DNA from: Ensifer sp. IC3342
GTDB taxonomy: Bacteria; Pseudomonadota; Alphaproteobacteria; Rhizobiales; Rhizobiaceae
Direction: 5' to 3'
Assembly (NCBI RefSeq): GCF_020193655.1
Contig: NZ_JADYVE010000021.1
Location: forward strand, 18,866 to 82,865
DNA length: 64,000 bases
The notes beneath the pieces were generated by a model that worked only from the letters and a program-made list of their open reading frames with translations, was not told the DNA's origin and did no database searches. The translations under genes were made by a program, and so were the position numbers. Shown here piece after piece: positions 18,504-27,976 of the stretch (position 1 is the first letter of the stretch; each line of letters opens with the position of its first letter).

Positions 18504-19266
18504 CTCGCCTAAACGGCACGAGCGGCTCTGCCTCCCGCACCGAATACGCCTTGTCCTTGGATCCCGACGACACGATGAATGTCGGCCGCGGATCGCCCAT
18601 GGGCAGCAGCAAGGCCGTCAGCTTGTTGCTCATATAAGCGCCGGTATCAAGATTGATGTGCGACTCGTAAAGCTCGGGCTGATGGCTCTCTGTGATGGTA
18701 TGGCCATGAGCCACTATTTTGGGAAGCCGCCCCGTGTGAGCGATAAGCGGCTTGCTGTCCCAGCGCATGAGGTACCTATCCTGTTCGTCGAGCGGGACAT
18801 CAGGATCAATGCCCGCGTGGACGAAGAAGTAATCCGCAGTCTGATAACAGGGCAGGGCGTTTCGGAGCATTGCCACATGCGACGGATGTTCCTCGAGAAA
18901 TTTGACCGCCAGTTCGTCCCTGAAGCGCCCGAAGCCGTCGGGCCCCGTATATTCATATCCGTCGTACCCGTAGGAAGCCACCGTCGCATCGCCGCCATTG
19001 TAATGCCAGCCCCGCGACAGTTCGGACCCGCGGTCCAGGAAGCGAAGCATCAGGTCTTCGTGATTGCCTTGGATCAGGACCGAGGCGGGTTGCCGGCTGA
19101 GTTCGTGCTCGACGAGGTCCAGGGCCTTGCGGGAGTAGGGTCCGCGGTCGATAACGTCGCCGAGAAAAACGACCCGAACATGCGGGAGGTTCACGTATAT
19201 ATATTCCGGTAGACGCTCGAGCAAATCCGCCCGCCCGTGTACGTCTCCAACAGCCACAGTATCCAT
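18493..19266 (-). CDS. PPP-family serine/threonine protein phosphatase
   Basis: About 257 residues. All three metal motifs of the PPP family are present: GDVHG (after MDTVAV), GDVIDRGPYSRKALDLV and QGNHEDL. FFVHAGIDPDVPL and HGHTI supply the remaining His ligands. This matches small bacterial PrpA/ApaH-like phosphatases that dephosphorylate proteins or dinucleotides. The start MDTVAVGDVHG follows AAGGGG; longer in-frame starts are not conserved. A second, unrelated metallophosphatase lies directly upstream on the same strand. Confidence 0.8.
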   Translation of the reverse strand: MDTVAVGDVHGRADLLERLPEYIYVNLPHVRVVFLGDVIDRGPYSRKALDLVEHELSRQPASVLIQGNHEDLMLRFLDRGSELSRGWHYNGGDATVASYGYDGYEYTGPDGFGRFRDELAVKFLEEHPSHVAMLRNALPCYQTADYFFVHAGIDPDVPLDEQDRYLMRWDSKPLIAHTGRLPKIVAHGHTITESHQPELYESHINLDTGAYMSNKLTALLLPMGDPRPTFIVSSGSKDKAYSVREAEPLVPFRRAKR

Positions 19267-19545
19267 TCCACAACCCCTTAGACCTTTTGACTGCGCACCT
19301 ACATGACTCGAAACGATGTCGAAATGTTCTACAGGCCGCGAGTGGCATGGGGATTTCAATTGCAGGCTCTGCAAGCGCGGCCTCATCCCACAACCTACCA
19401 GGACGGGACCGAATCGACGACGATGCGCCAATCGCCCTTAGCGCTTCAGATGCTGCCAAGGCACGGAACGCATTAGCATAGCCGAAGGTGTCTCCAGCGG
19501 CGAAGCGTGGTACTCCCCAATGCTCCGCCACCATTAGACCATCCG
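19267..19545 (-). other. interval between the two phosphatases
   Basis: A minus-strand frame (MVAEHWGVPRFAAGDTFGYA onward, from 19534) looks partly protein-like but runs into the phosphatase gene. I cannot support it as a gene. Confidence 0.3.
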
Positions 19546-20268
19546 TCAGATGTCGACGACCATCCAGCTACCGCGAAATCGATCCTCGAGCTCTCCCGGA
19601 TATCCGATCGGATTGCTTAACACCCTCGTGAGCCCTACCACGTAGTCAACAGGCTGATGAACGTGGCCGTGGATCCATAGGGTAGGGCCATCCTTCATCA
19701 GATCATCGAGGTTCGACGCGTAGGCGGCGCTGAGGCGGCCGTCCGCGAAGCGTGGGGAGACTGAAAGGCGACTGGGGGCGTGGTGGGTGACGACAACGGT
19801 CTTTCCCTTGGCAGTAGCCAGCGCATGCTCCAGGTATGCGCGGCTATACAGATGCATCCGAACCGTACGCTCGGGGGTGAACCGGACAAAGGGACGCTTT
19901 GTGAACTTGATCAGCTTGTAGTCATTCATCCCGGTCCGCGCGTCGAAGATTGCCAACTCCTGACTGCCGGTTATGGCGAAGTCCGTCCAAAGCGTGCATC
20001 CGACAAAAGTCACGCAGCCAATGGTAACCGCATCGTTCTCCAAGAAATGCACATGCGGTAGTCGGGACGCAGCCTCCCTTCCTTCGCGAAGGGCGTCGAC
20101 GTATGCGGTACGGTAGTAGTCGTGGTTTCCGGCCACGAAGACCACGTCCATGGCGGGAGCGACATGCTCGTGCAACCAGCCCAACGCCGGAGCAACGCCT
20201 CCGACACCGAAATCGCCCGCGACCACGCAGACGTCGGCATCCGGCAGAGGTTGCGGGACAGGTGACAA
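19546..20268 (-). CDS. calcineurin-like metallophosphoesterase, N-terminus possibly lost
   Basis: About 240 residues. VCVVAGDFGVGG (GD motif), FVAGNHDYYR (GNHD), VVVTHHAPS and HGHVHQPVDY supply the later metal ligands. The usual first motif (D-x-H within roughly the first ten residues, as in SDLHL) is missing. The frame opens only at a TTG at 20268, right after the point where the expected strand should be. It may be a 5'-truncated gene, so activity is doubtful. Substrate unknown. Confidence 0.6.
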   Translation of the reverse strand: MSPVPQPLPDADVCVVAGDFGVGGVAPALGWLHEHVAPAMDVVFVAGNHDYYRTAYVDALREGREAASRLPHVHFLENDAVTIGCVTFVGCTLWTDFAITGSQELAIFDARTGMNDYKLIKFTKRPFVRFTPERTVRMHLYSRAYLEHALATAKGKTVVVTHHAPSRLSVSPRFADGRLSAAYASNLDDLMKDGPTLWIHGHVHQPVDYVVGLTRVLSNPIGYPGELEDRFRGSWMVVDI

Positions 20269-20502
20269 ACAGGACCGTAAACCCTCTTATCCGGTGATTT
20301 GGACGAGGGTGGCTTAAAGTCATGAAAACTTCGTGCCTTTTGGCTCTGGGAAATCTGAGCCTTCCTTTTGCGGAAGCTTTCGCTTGCCGTGGGCAATTTC
20401 AGGCTACTTTTTACACGCACGCTCGCGCAGCCCGTCGCAACGCGAGCGACCCGAGGGTAACGTGGAACCCGTTCTCATTCACCTTGGAGCCTTCCGACGG
20501 GC

Positions 20503-20730
20503 GTGCTGATGTGCGCCGGGAACGCGCGCGAGTATGCCTCGAACCCATACCTGCCGTGGAAGCTCGGCCTGATCTTCCTAGCAGGGACCAACATCACGCT
20601 ATTGCACTCTACCGTGTGGGGCTCGCGCGGACGCTGGGGCGAGCGGGCGCCCGCCGCGGCCCAGACCGAAGCAATTGCATCGCTGGCCCTGTTGGCCGGC
20701 GCGATCACCTGCGGTCGTCTCGTGGCTTAG
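20503..20730 (+). pseudogene. C-terminal fragment of a small integral membrane protein (DUF6644-like)
   Basis: The frame reads NAREYASNPYLPWKLGLIFL then AGTNITLLH and LALLAGAITCGRLVA, the last two helices of a DUF6644/DUF2214-type protein. No start or N-terminal helices are present. It sits directly before the DUF6152 remnant, its usual neighbour in my recollection. Confidence 0.45.
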
Positions 20731-20741
20731 GGACAAACACG

Positions 20742-21010
20742 ATGAGCCTCCGCTCGCTCATGCTCGGCAGCGTGGCCGCCCTCGGCTTTGCGGTCTCCGT
20801 CGACGGCCATCATGGCTGGGGCGCCTACGACACGGATCGCCCGCTTTATCTTGAGGGGACGATGGCAGAAGTGCACTGGCGCACGACGTGGCACTTGTCA
20901 ATGTCAATCCAGCTTCGTGGACGAGCAAACTCCGGGAAGCGCCGACAGCGAAGCTCAAGATCGAGATTCGCGCCAGAAGCAGTAACGCGGTGACACGGCT
21001 GTACTGGCTG
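20742..21010 (+). pseudogene. DUF6152-family exported protein, frameshifted and truncated
   Basis: The start has a signal peptide and the mature sequence HHGWGAYDTDRPLYLEGTM then AEVHWR, the DUF6152 hallmark. After about 50 residues the protein continues in a second frame (VALVNVNPASWTSKLREAPT) and loses its C-terminus shortly before mgdD. Not functional. Confidence 0.5.
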
Positions 21011-21048
21011 GTGGCCAGTGCACCGCCTGCTTTGATGGGCTGCGCAGT

Positions 21049-21582
21049 TCAGGCGAATTCCACGCTCATACGCACGAGGTCTTCCCATAGGCTTTCGGCA
21101 AAGCCGCGCAGGACCATGACCTCGAAGGCGGCAATCTCGATGCGCGTGAGATGCACGGAGACATGCCCAAGCAGGGTCATGGCGGAAGTGCCGACGGGGA
21201 ATGCGCCGGGATCGAGATCAACCGCCGTGCCCTTGGCGAGCATTCGTTCCACGATAGTGCCTTCGACGCGGATGCGAACGCGCCCGTGGCTCTGGTCGAC
21301 AGCCGTCGCATGCGGCTGAAGCGCTGTCGAGAGCGCAGCGAACTCGTCTCGAGAAAGCGGCGCATCGCCGACGATGAACCATTGCCCGGGGCCGGCGGCG
21401 CGCACCGAACGGTGCGCGGCACCGGTGGCTCTTTCCAGCACGCCGAAGAGGTCGGGAGTATGGGGCCGGCCGAGAACCTGCACGACATGGCCTTCGGGCA
21501 TGGCGGTGATGGAGAGGCCGCGCGAAGCCGGTCTCGGCGCCGAACCGAGCGCCGGGCGAAGTGTAATTCGGAAATCAGACAT
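21049..21582 (-). CDS. mgdD: N-methylglutamate dehydrogenase subunit D (sarcosine-oxidase gamma-like)
   Basis: About 177 residues, related to SoxG, the small gamma subunit of heterotetrameric sarcosine oxidase. It has the fold-typical FPVGTSAMTLLGHVSVHL and a C-terminal ESLWEDLVRM. It overlaps the upstream mgdC by 8 bp, so the two are translationally coupled. The locus also contains gmaS and mgsABC, which marks the complex as N-methylglutamate dehydrogenase, the last step of the methylamine pathway, rather than sarcosine oxidase. It has no cofactor of its own and contributes to the GcvT-like domain interface. Confidence 0.85.
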   Translation of the reverse strand: MSDFRITLRPALGSAPRPASRGLSITAMPEGHVVQVLGRPHTPDLFGVLERATGAAHRSVRAAGPGQWFIVGDAPLSRDEFAALSTALQPHATAVDQSHGRVRIRVEGTIVERMLAKGTAVDLDPGAFPVGTSAMTLLGHVSVHLTRIEIAAFEVMVLRGFAESLWEDLVRMSVEFA

Positions 21583-24538
21583 GGAGCCTCTCGTTCGTGG
21601 GATCGACGAAGATTGGATCGCAGAGGATGGCTGGTGCGTATTCGCTTTTTAGGCCATTCCAGACCACGACTTCTTCGCCAAGGCGCTCCGGTCCGCGTTT
21701 GACGAGCGCGAGGCCGATCGTGCAGCCGATGTGCGGCGAGAAGGCGCTCGAGGTGACGTAGCCTTGATCGTTCTCGAGCGTCGCGGCTGCGTTCTTTTCC
21801 AGGATGTGCGAGCCCGTCTTGAACGATGCGGTTGGGTCAAGAGGGCGCACACCGACGAGACGGAGCCGGTCGGCGGCCTTGAGGCCTTCCCGTTCCAGCA
21901 TAACCTTGCCGATGAAATCAGCCTTTGTGGCGGAGACCATCTTGCCGAAGCCTAGATCGTCCGGGATGACGGTGCCGTTGATTTCCGAATGGGTGACATG
22001 GCCCTTCTCGATGCGCAAGACACCGAGCGCTTCCGTCCCGTACGGCTGGAGACCGTGTTCGGCGCCCGCATCCATCAGGATATCGGCGATGCTTTCCGCA
22101 TAGCCGGCGGGTACGGCGAGTTCATAGGCAAGCTCGCCCGAGAAGGATATGCGGAAGAGGCGTGCGTGTAATTTGCCGCCGCAAAGCGAGACTTCCTTCG
22201 CGGCAAGGAAGGGGAACGCCGCACTGGAAATGTCGTCGTCGACGATCTTCTCCAGAACAAGCCGCGCCTTCGGTCCGGCGATCGCCATCTGCGCCCATTG
22301 ATCGGTGGCCGAGGCGAGACGGACATCGAGCTCGGGCCAAAGTGCCTGGGCACAAAATTCGAGATGGTTCATGACACCCGCCGCATAGGCGGTCGTCGTC
22401 GACATGAAGAAATGCCCTTCGCCGAGCCGGCTCGTCGTGCCGTCGTCATAGATGAAGCCGTCCTCGCGAAGCATGAGCCCGTAGCGCGCCTTGCCGACCG
22501 GCAGCTTCAAGAAGGCGTTGCAATAGACCCGGTTCAGGAATTCAGCGGCGTCCGCGCCGAAGATCTCGATCTTGCCGAGCGTCGAGACGTCGCAGAGCCC
22601 GACGTTCTGGCGGACGTTGACGACTTCGCGATCGACGCTTTCGCGCCAGGTCTTCTCGCCGCCGCGCGGAAACCAGGCCGAGCGGTACCAGAGGCCGGTC
22701 TCGACGAAGATCGCGCCGTTCTTGGCAGCCCAGTCATGCAGCGGCGACTTGCGGACCGGCTGGAAATGATACCCGGAATGTGCGCCGGTCAGCGCACCGA
22801 ACGATACCGGGGTATAGAAGGGGCGGAATGTCGTCGTTCCAACCTCGGCCGGTGAAACGCCCCGTGCTTCGGCGAGAAGCCCGATCGCGTTTACGTTCGA
22901 GAGCTTGCCCTGATCGGTCGCCATGCCGCTGGTCGTGTAGCGTTTGGCGAGTTCCACATGGCCGTAGCCCTCGCGAACCGCAAGGCCGATATCCTTGAGA
23001 TGCACGTCGTTCTGAAAGTCGACGAAGGCCTTGCCCTTGATGCCGGGGATCGACCAGAGCGGTTTTGCCGGACGGCTTTCCTCCTCCGCCTCGACGTTCG
23101 GCAGTGCCGCCGGCCGGCAGGAGATTCCCAGCTCGGAGAGGATTGCCGCAGCTTGCGCGGAACCCTCCTGGATGCACGCGGCAATGCCGACCGTCGCAGC
23201 CGCGGCGCCGGCGATCCTCAGGTCTTTCAGGTCTTGAGGCGCGAGAAAGGCGGCATTCTCCTCCGACCAGAACGGCTTGCTGCCCCGATGGCAGGCGAGA
23301 TGGATGATCGGGCTGAAGCCCCCCGCCATGGCGAGGGCATCCACCGCGATCGTTTCCGACCGGCCGTCGTGCAGGACCTCGATGGCCGACACCGATTTGT
23401 TGCCCTTTGTTTGGCACACGACCGCGTTTGCGATCACCCGCGGCCTTCCGCGATAGCCGGGGGGCGCCGTCGGCCGGCTGTCGACGATGGCGGTGACCTC
23501 GATGCCGGCCGCTTCGAGATCGCGCGCGAGACGATAGCCGCTGTCGTTGGAGGTGAAGATGGCGGTCGCCTTGCCTGGTGCGACACCATATCGGTTGAGA
23601 TAGGCGCGCATTGCGCTCGCCATCATCACGCCGGGGCGGTCGTTGCCGCCGAAGACCAGCGGGCGCTCTTCGGCGCCGGTCGCAAGCAGAGCCTGTTTCG
23701 CGACGATGCGCCACAGCCGCTCGACGGGCAGATGGCTCGCCGGGTCGCACGCATGCTTCTGCACGCGTTCGACCGCACCGAAGACGTTGCCGTCGTACCA
23801 GCCGAACGCGGTCGTTCGCGTCATGAGCCGAACGTTGGGCATCGACTGCAGTTCGGCGCTCGCCTCACGTGCAAAGTCGCTTGCCGTCATGCCATCGATC
23901 ATGGCGGTGTCGAAAAGCAGCGATCCGCCCGGCATTGAGCCTTCGTCGACGAGAATGACCCTGGCGCCTGCGCGCCCGGCAGTCAGCGCCGCGGCGAGTC
24001 CAGCCGGACCGGCGCCGACGACGAGCAGGTCGCAATGCGCCCAACTCTTCTCGTAACTGTCAGGGTCCGCTTCATGAGTTGCTTTGCCGAGGCCGGCGGC
24101 CCTTCGGATGAAGGGCTCGTAGAGTTTCTCCCAAAGCGGCGCCGGCCACATGAACGTCTTGTAGTAGAAACCGGCGCCAAGGAATGGCGACAGGAGTCCA
24201 TTCAGAGCGCCGACGTCGAAATCGAGCGACGGCCAACGGTTCTGGCTCCTGGCTTCAAGTCCCTCGTAAAGCTCCTGGACAGTGGCGCGCGTGTTTGGCT
24301 CGGTGCGTCCGCGGCGGCCGATGGTGACGAGCGCGTTCGGCTCGGACGCGCCCGCCGTCAGAATGCCGCGCGGACGATGGTATTTAAAACTGCGGCCTAC
24401 GAGCATCTGCCCATTGGCAAGTAGAGCGGAGGCAAGCGTGTCGCCTTCGAGACCCGCCATAGGCTTGCTGTCGAAGCTGAAGGCGAGTGGCGCGGCGCGA
24501 TTGACAAGGCCGCCCGTGGCGAGGCGATAGGAGGTCAT
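21575..24538 (-). CDS. mgdC: N-methylglutamate dehydrogenase subunit C (sarcosine-oxidase alpha-like)
   Basis: About 987 residues, normal for SoxA-type subunits. Order of parts: an N-terminal 2Fe-2S-fold domain without the cluster cysteines (GDTLASALLANGQMLVGRSF region); an NAD/FAD domain starting LLVVGAGPAGLAAALTAGRA; a middle dinucleotide fold; and from about residue 600 a C-terminal GcvT domain (FFMSTTTAYAAGVMNHLEF, then ELAYELAVPAGYAESI) that binds tetrahydrofolate. It collects the methyl carbon as methylene-THF. It overlaps mgdB by ATGA. Sarcosine oxidase is the alternative call, disfavoured by the gmaS/mgsABC context. Confidence 0.9.
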   Translation of the reverse strand: MTSYRLATGGLVNRAAPLAFSFDSKPMAGLEGDTLASALLANGQMLVGRSFKYHRPRGILTAGASEPNALVTIGRRGRTEPNTRATVQELYEGLEARSQNRWPSLDFDVGALNGLLSPFLGAGFYYKTFMWPAPLWEKLYEPFIRRAAGLGKATHEADPDSYEKSWAHCDLLVVGAGPAGLAAALTAGRAGARVILVDEGSMPGGSLLFDTAMIDGMTASDFAREASAELQSMPNVRLMTRTTAFGWYDGNVFGAVERVQKHACDPASHLPVERLWRIVAKQALLATGAEERPLVFGGNDRPGVMMASAMRAYLNRYGVAPGKATAIFTSNDSGYRLARDLEAAGIEVTAIVDSRPTAPPGYRGRPRVIANAVVCQTKGNKSVSAIEVLHDGRSETIAVDALAMAGGFSPIIHLACHRGSKPFWSEENAAFLAPQDLKDLRIAGAAAATVGIAACIQEGSAQAAAILSELGISCRPAALPNVEAEEESRPAKPLWSIPGIKGKAFVDFQNDVHLKDIGLAVREGYGHVELAKRYTTSGMATDQGKLSNVNAIGLLAEARGVSPAEVGTTTFRPFYTPVSFGALTGAHSGYHFQPVRKSPLHDWAAKNGAIFVETGLWYRSAWFPRGGEKTWRESVDREVVNVRQNVGLCDVSTLGKIEIFGADAAEFLNRVYCNAFLKLPVGKARYGLMLREDGFIYDDGTTSRLGEGHFFMSTTTAYAAGVMNHLEFCAQALWPELDVRLASATDQWAQMAIAGPKARLVLEKIVDDDISSAAFPFLAAKEVSLCGGKLHARLFRISFSGELAYELAVPAGYAESIADILMDAGAEHGLQPYGTEALGVLRIEKGHVTHSEINGTVIPDDLGFGKMVSATKADFIGKVMLEREGLKAADRLRLVGVRPLDPTASFKTGSHILEKNAAATLENDQGYVTSSAFSPHIGCTIGLALVKRGPERLGEEVVVWNGLKSEYAPAILCDPIFVDPTNERLHV

Positions 24539-24813
24539 GGCCGGACCTCCGCCAGTTTTGCGGCGGCGGCATCCTGGCAGAACCCGACCTCATGGCTTAC
24601 CGTGTCCCGGGTCACCACCAACCAGCGGCGGCAACCGGAGGTATGATGCCAGTATTCCCGATGCGTGCCCCTCGGATTGTCGCGCAGGTAAACGTAATCC
24701 GTCCACGCCTGGTGGCCGGCGTCGGCCGCTGGGCGGGATAGGACCGCACCCTTGATCGTGAACTCTTCCTTGGGCCGTGCGCCGCAATGAGGGCACGAAA
24801 TAAGACTTGCCAC
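24535..24813 (-). CDS. mgdB: N-methylglutamate dehydrogenase subunit B (sarcosine-oxidase delta-like, zinc)
   Basis: A 92-residue SoxD-type subunit. The N-terminal CPHCG (Cys7, Cys10) and the later HHTSGCRRW (His and Cys) are the zinc ligands. This small subunit stabilises the alpha subunit. Its stop overlaps the mgdC start (ATGA), and mgdA ends 28 bp upstream, so all four subunits lie in one operon in the standard soxBDAG order. Confidence 0.9.
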   Translation of the reverse strand: MASLISCPHCGARPKEEFTIKGAVLSRPAADAGHQAWTDYVYLRDNPRGTHREYWHHTSGCRRWLVVTRDTVSHEVGFCQDAAAAKLAEVRP

Positions 24814-24841
24814 GCCTGTCTATCCTCTTTTGCGGGGTTGC

Positions 24842-26092
24842 TCAGTGAAGATTGGGCTGCGCCCCCATACCCTTTTCGTCGATTAGGAAGCCCCTCTCGA
24901 ACCGGTCGAGCCGAAATGCTCTCGCGGTCTCCTGCGCCTGATCGCGGGCGATCAGATGGGCAAAGCAATAGCCGGAGGCGGGCGTCGCCTTGAAGCCGCC
25001 ATAGCACCAGCCGGCATTCAGATAGAGATTGTCGAGATAGGTGTGGTCGATGATCGGCGAGCCGTCCATACTCATGTCCATGATGCCGCCCCATGAGCGT
25101 AGGAACCGCACGCGCGACAACGCCGGGATCATCGCCTTGCCGGCTTCCGCGACATGCTCGACCGTCGCGAGGTTGCCGCGCTGGGCGTAGGAATTATAGC
25201 CGTCGATGTCGCCGCCGAAGACGAGCCCGCCCTTATCCGATTGCGACACGTAGAAGTGGCCGGCGCCGAAGGTGACGACGCAGTTGATGAAGGGTTTCAG
25301 GCCTTCCGAGACGAAGGCCTGCAGCACATGGCTTTCGATCGGCAGACGCAGATCCGCCATCGCCGCGACGTTCGAGGAATTGCCGGCCGCCGCAAGCGCC
25401 AGCTTGCCGCAGCCGATGAAACCCCTCGTCGTTTCGACGCCGGTAACGCGCCCGTTTTCGCGTCTTATCGCCGTGACCTCGCAGTTCTGAATGATGTCGA
25501 CGCCGCGGCTGTCGGCGCCCCGCGCATAGCCCCAGGCGACGGCGTCGTGGCGCACCGTGCCGCCGCGCCGTTGCAGGAGGCCGCCCTGGATCGGAAAGCG
25601 GGCGTTGTCGAAATCCAGAAAAGGCAGCATCTCGCGCACGGCGGCGCGGTCGAGGAGCTCGGCGTCCACGCCGTGCAGACGCATCGCATTACCGCGGCGG
25701 GTATAGGCATCGCGCTGTGCATCGGAATGATAAAGATTGAGCACGCCGCGCTGCGAGACCATCGCGTTGAAATTGAAATCCCGCTCCAGCCCCTCCCAGA
25801 GCTTCATGGAGAGCTCGTAAAACGGATTGTTTCCAGGGAGCAGATAGTTGGAGCGGATGATCGTCGTGTTGCGGCCGACATTGCCCGAGCCGACATAATT
25901 CTTCTCGAGCACCGCGACGTTGGCAATGCCGAATTCCCTGGCGAGGTAATAAGCTGTCGCCAGCCCGTGACCGCCGCCGCCGACGATCACCACATCGTAA
26001 TGCGCCTTCGGCTGCGGGTCCCGCCAGGCGGCGCGCCAACCGCGGTTACCGGTAAGGCCGTTTAACAGAATAGAGAGAGCTGAGTAGCGCAT
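24842..26092 (-). CDS. mgdA: N-methylglutamate dehydrogenase subunit A (sarcosine-oxidase beta-like)
   Basis: About 416 residues. The FAD/FMN amine-oxidase fold starts YDVVIVGGGGHGLATAYYLA, with a Rossmann GGGGHG motif. FFYVSQSD-like HFYVSQSDKGGLVFGGDIDG and LYLNAGWCYGGFKATPASG are typical SoxB segments, including the Cys-Tyr-Gly stretch near the flavin. It oxidises the N-methyl amino acid. The start MRYSALSILLNG gives the usual length; an in-frame ATG six codons upstream is possible. It is the first gene of the leftward mgdABCD operon and divergent from glxA. Confidence 0.9.
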   Translation of the reverse strand: MRYSALSILLNGLTGNRGWRAAWRDPQPKAHYDVVIVGGGGHGLATAYYLAREFGIANVAVLEKNYVGSGNVGRNTTIIRSNYLLPGNNPFYELSMKLWEGLERDFNFNAMVSQRGVLNLYHSDAQRDAYTRRGNAMRLHGVDAELLDRAAVREMLPFLDFDNARFPIQGGLLQRRGGTVRHDAVAWGYARGADSRGVDIIQNCEVTAIRRENGRVTGVETTRGFIGCGKLALAAAGNSSNVAAMADLRLPIESHVLQAFVSEGLKPFINCVVTFGAGHFYVSQSDKGGLVFGGDIDGYNSYAQRGNLATVEHVAEAGKAMIPALSRVRFLRSWGGIMDMSMDGSPIIDHTYLDNLYLNAGWCYGGFKATPASGYCFAHLIARDQAQETARAFRLDRFERGFLIDEKGMGAQPNLH

Positions 26093-26187
26093 CGCGGGAA
26101 TCCTGAGCATCTGCCCTCTTGATAACGCGGCCGGAATGGAATGAATTGCAGAAAAGAGACGAGTTCGTGCACAAATAGGCCATAAGG
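26093..26187. promoter_or_regulatory. divergent promoter region mgdA / glxA
   Basis: A 95-bp interval between two divergent starts. Both promoters must lie here, and the GlxA-type regulator probably binds it. I see no perfect palindrome. AAGAGGG lies upstream of a possible second mgdA start. Confidence 0.5.
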
Positions 26188-27141
26188 ATGAACGAGGCGA
26201 AAAATGTCCAGAAAATGGGCTTTGTCCTGATCCGCAATTTTGCGCTGATGTCCTATGCTTCCGCGATCGAGCCGTTGCGCGCGGCAAATCTGATCGCCGG
26301 CCGTAATCTCTATCAGGTGACGCCCTTGTCCTTCGCTGGCAGATCGGTCGTCAGTTCCTCCGGCATTGCGGTCGATTGCGACGACGCGGCCGCGAATGCG
26401 AAACATTTTCACACGGTCTTCGTTTGCGCCGGCGGTGGGCCGGCAGACTGGGAGGAAGCCGCACCCCTCTATCCAGCACTGCGCAGGCTCGCGCGCGAAG
26501 GGGTACGGATCGGTGGCATCTCCAGCGGCGCTTTCATTCTGGCGGCGGCCGGTCTCCTCAGCAATCGTGATTTCACCATCCACTGGGAACATGCGCCGGT
26601 GTTGCGAGAGGCATTCCCGGATCTCAACCCTCGCCAGGCGCGCTATGTGCTCGACGGCGATCGTATCACCTGCGGCGGCGGCGTTGCGCCGCTCGACATG
26701 ATGCATGCGCTGATCTCGGAACGGATGGGTTCGCACTTCGCCCGCCGCGTCAGCGACTGGTATCTTCATACCGCCATCGCGGATCCGGCGGATCCGCAGA
26801 GGGCGTCGTCGGCGGAGCGCTTCGGAACCACGCATCCTGCGCTTCTTGCGATACTCGAAAAGATGGAGGCAACGATCGAACAGCCGCTTGAGCGCGCCGC
26901 CATGGCGCGCTTTGCCGGTATCAGTCCGCGGCATCTGGACAGGCTTTTTGCGCAGCATCTCCGATCGGGGTTCCTTGAAACCTACCGGCAGACGCGGTTG
27001 CGCCACGCCAGGCGCCTGCTCGAACAGAGCCCCCTCTCGATCTCGGAGATCGCGTTTGCCACCGGTTTTTCCAGCTCGGCGCATTTCTCACGCGCGTTCA
27101 AGGCACTTTTCGATCGGACGCCGGGAGCGTGTCGCCGCTGA
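26188..27141 (+). CDS. glxA: GlxA-family transcriptional regulator (ThiJ-like plus AraC domains)
   Basis: About 317 residues. The N-terminal DJ-1/PfpI-like domain carries GGISSGAFILAAAGLL. The C-terminal double helix-turn-helix (MARFAGISPRHLDRLFAQHL and ISEIAFATGFSSSAHFSRAF) is of AraC type. The same protein class gave its name to the glxABCD locus of Sinorhizobium, which also precedes a glnT-like gene. It probably activates the methylamine genes, divergent or downstream, in response to an unknown amine or amide ligand. The start has AAGG upstream. Confidence 0.85.
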   Translation: MNEAKNVQKMGFVLIRNFALMSYASAIEPLRAANLIAGRNLYQVTPLSFAGRSVVSSSGIAVDCDDAAANAKHFHTVFVCAGGGPADWEEAAPLYPALRRLAREGVRIGGISSGAFILAAAGLLSNRDFTIHWEHAPVLREAFPDLNPRQARYVLDGDRITCGGGVAPLDMMHALISERMGSHFARRVSDWYLHTAIADPADPQRASSAERFGTTHPALLAILEKMEATIEQPLERAAMARFAGISPRHLDRLFAQHLRSGFLETYRQTRLRHARRLLEQSPLSISEIAFATGFSSSAHFSRAFKALFDRTPGACRR

Positions 27142-27208
27142 ATTTCTTGCGAGTTGAAGAAGTTTTCCTTTGAGGATAATTTGGCAGTTTTCGAGTGGTG
27201 AGAGTGAA

Positions 27209-27877
27209 ATGAACAAGAACGAGAAGCCAGGCGCCACGCAGGGTCAGGTACTGTCGCAGGATCCCCACGCGGTGCGGGAGCCCAAGGAAAACAATCTTGA
27301 AATGGCGATCGGCCACGAGGTCCGCATCTATCGAAAGAAGCTGGGGCTCACCGTCACCGATCTTTCCGCCGCGACGGGAATGTCTGTCGGCATGCTGTCG
27401 AAGATCGAAAACGGCAATATCTCGCCGTCGCTGACGACGTTGCAGGCGCTTTCGCGCGCGCTCAGCGTGCCGATCACCGCGTTCTTCCGTCGTTTCGAGG
27501 AGCCTCGGCGGGCAAGTTACGTCAAGGCAGGCGAGGGTATCAACATCGAGCGCCGCGGCACGCGGGCCGGTCACCAGTACAGCCTCCTCGGCCACATAGA
27601 CAACAACACCAGCGGCGTCATCGTTGAGCCGTACCTGATCAAGCTGACTGCTGATTCCGATGTTTTCCCGACGTTCCAGCACGAGGGCATGGAGTTCCTC
27701 TACATACTGGAAGGAGAGGTGGTCTATCGCCACGCCGACAAACTCTACACCATGCAGCCGGGCGACAGCCTGTTCTTCGATGCCGACGCACCGCATGGGC
27801 CAGAGGTGCTCGTGCGGCTGCCAGCGCTTTACCTTTCGATCATCTCCTATCCGCAGCGCCGCGGCGCTGAGGACTGA
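27209..27877 (+). CDS. XRE-family regulator with C-terminal cupin sensor
   Basis: About 222 residues. The N-terminal helix-turn-helix reads IGHEVRIYRKKLGLTVTDLS and MSVGMLSKIENGNISPSLTT. The C-terminal cupin_2 domain reads EGMEFLYILEGEVVYRHADK, followed by YTMQPGDSLFFDADAPHG. Such XRE-cupin proteins typically sense small metabolites and repress amine or polyamine genes. The start MNKNEK is preferred to an upstream in-frame start 13 codons earlier. It lies between glxA and mgsA in the same direction, so the cluster carries two dedicated regulators. Confidence 0.85.
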   Translation: MNKNEKPGATQGQVLSQDPHAVREPKENNLEMAIGHEVRIYRKKLGLTVTDLSAATGMSVGMLSKIENGNISPSLTTLQALSRALSVPITAFFRRFEEPRRASYVKAGEGINIERRGTRAGHQYSLLGHIDNNTSGVIVEPYLIKLTADSDVFPTFQHEGMEFLYILEGEVVYRHADKLYTMQPGDSLFFDADAPHGPEVLVRLPALYLSIISYPQRRGAED

Positions 27878-27976
27878 CGCAAAAAGTTGCCTAAAAAGAA
27901 AATTATATTCCTGCGGATTGATTTCGGTCACCCGTCATGTTAGCAATTGCAACATCGACGAAATGGAGATGGGGCC

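Noticed and set aside
21049..26092. Calling the soxBDAG-like genes sarcosine oxidase
   Set aside because: The subunits match both families, but gmaS, mgsABC and the TMA genes next door point to N-methylglutamate dehydrogenase. No sarcosine or glycine-betaine genes are nearby.
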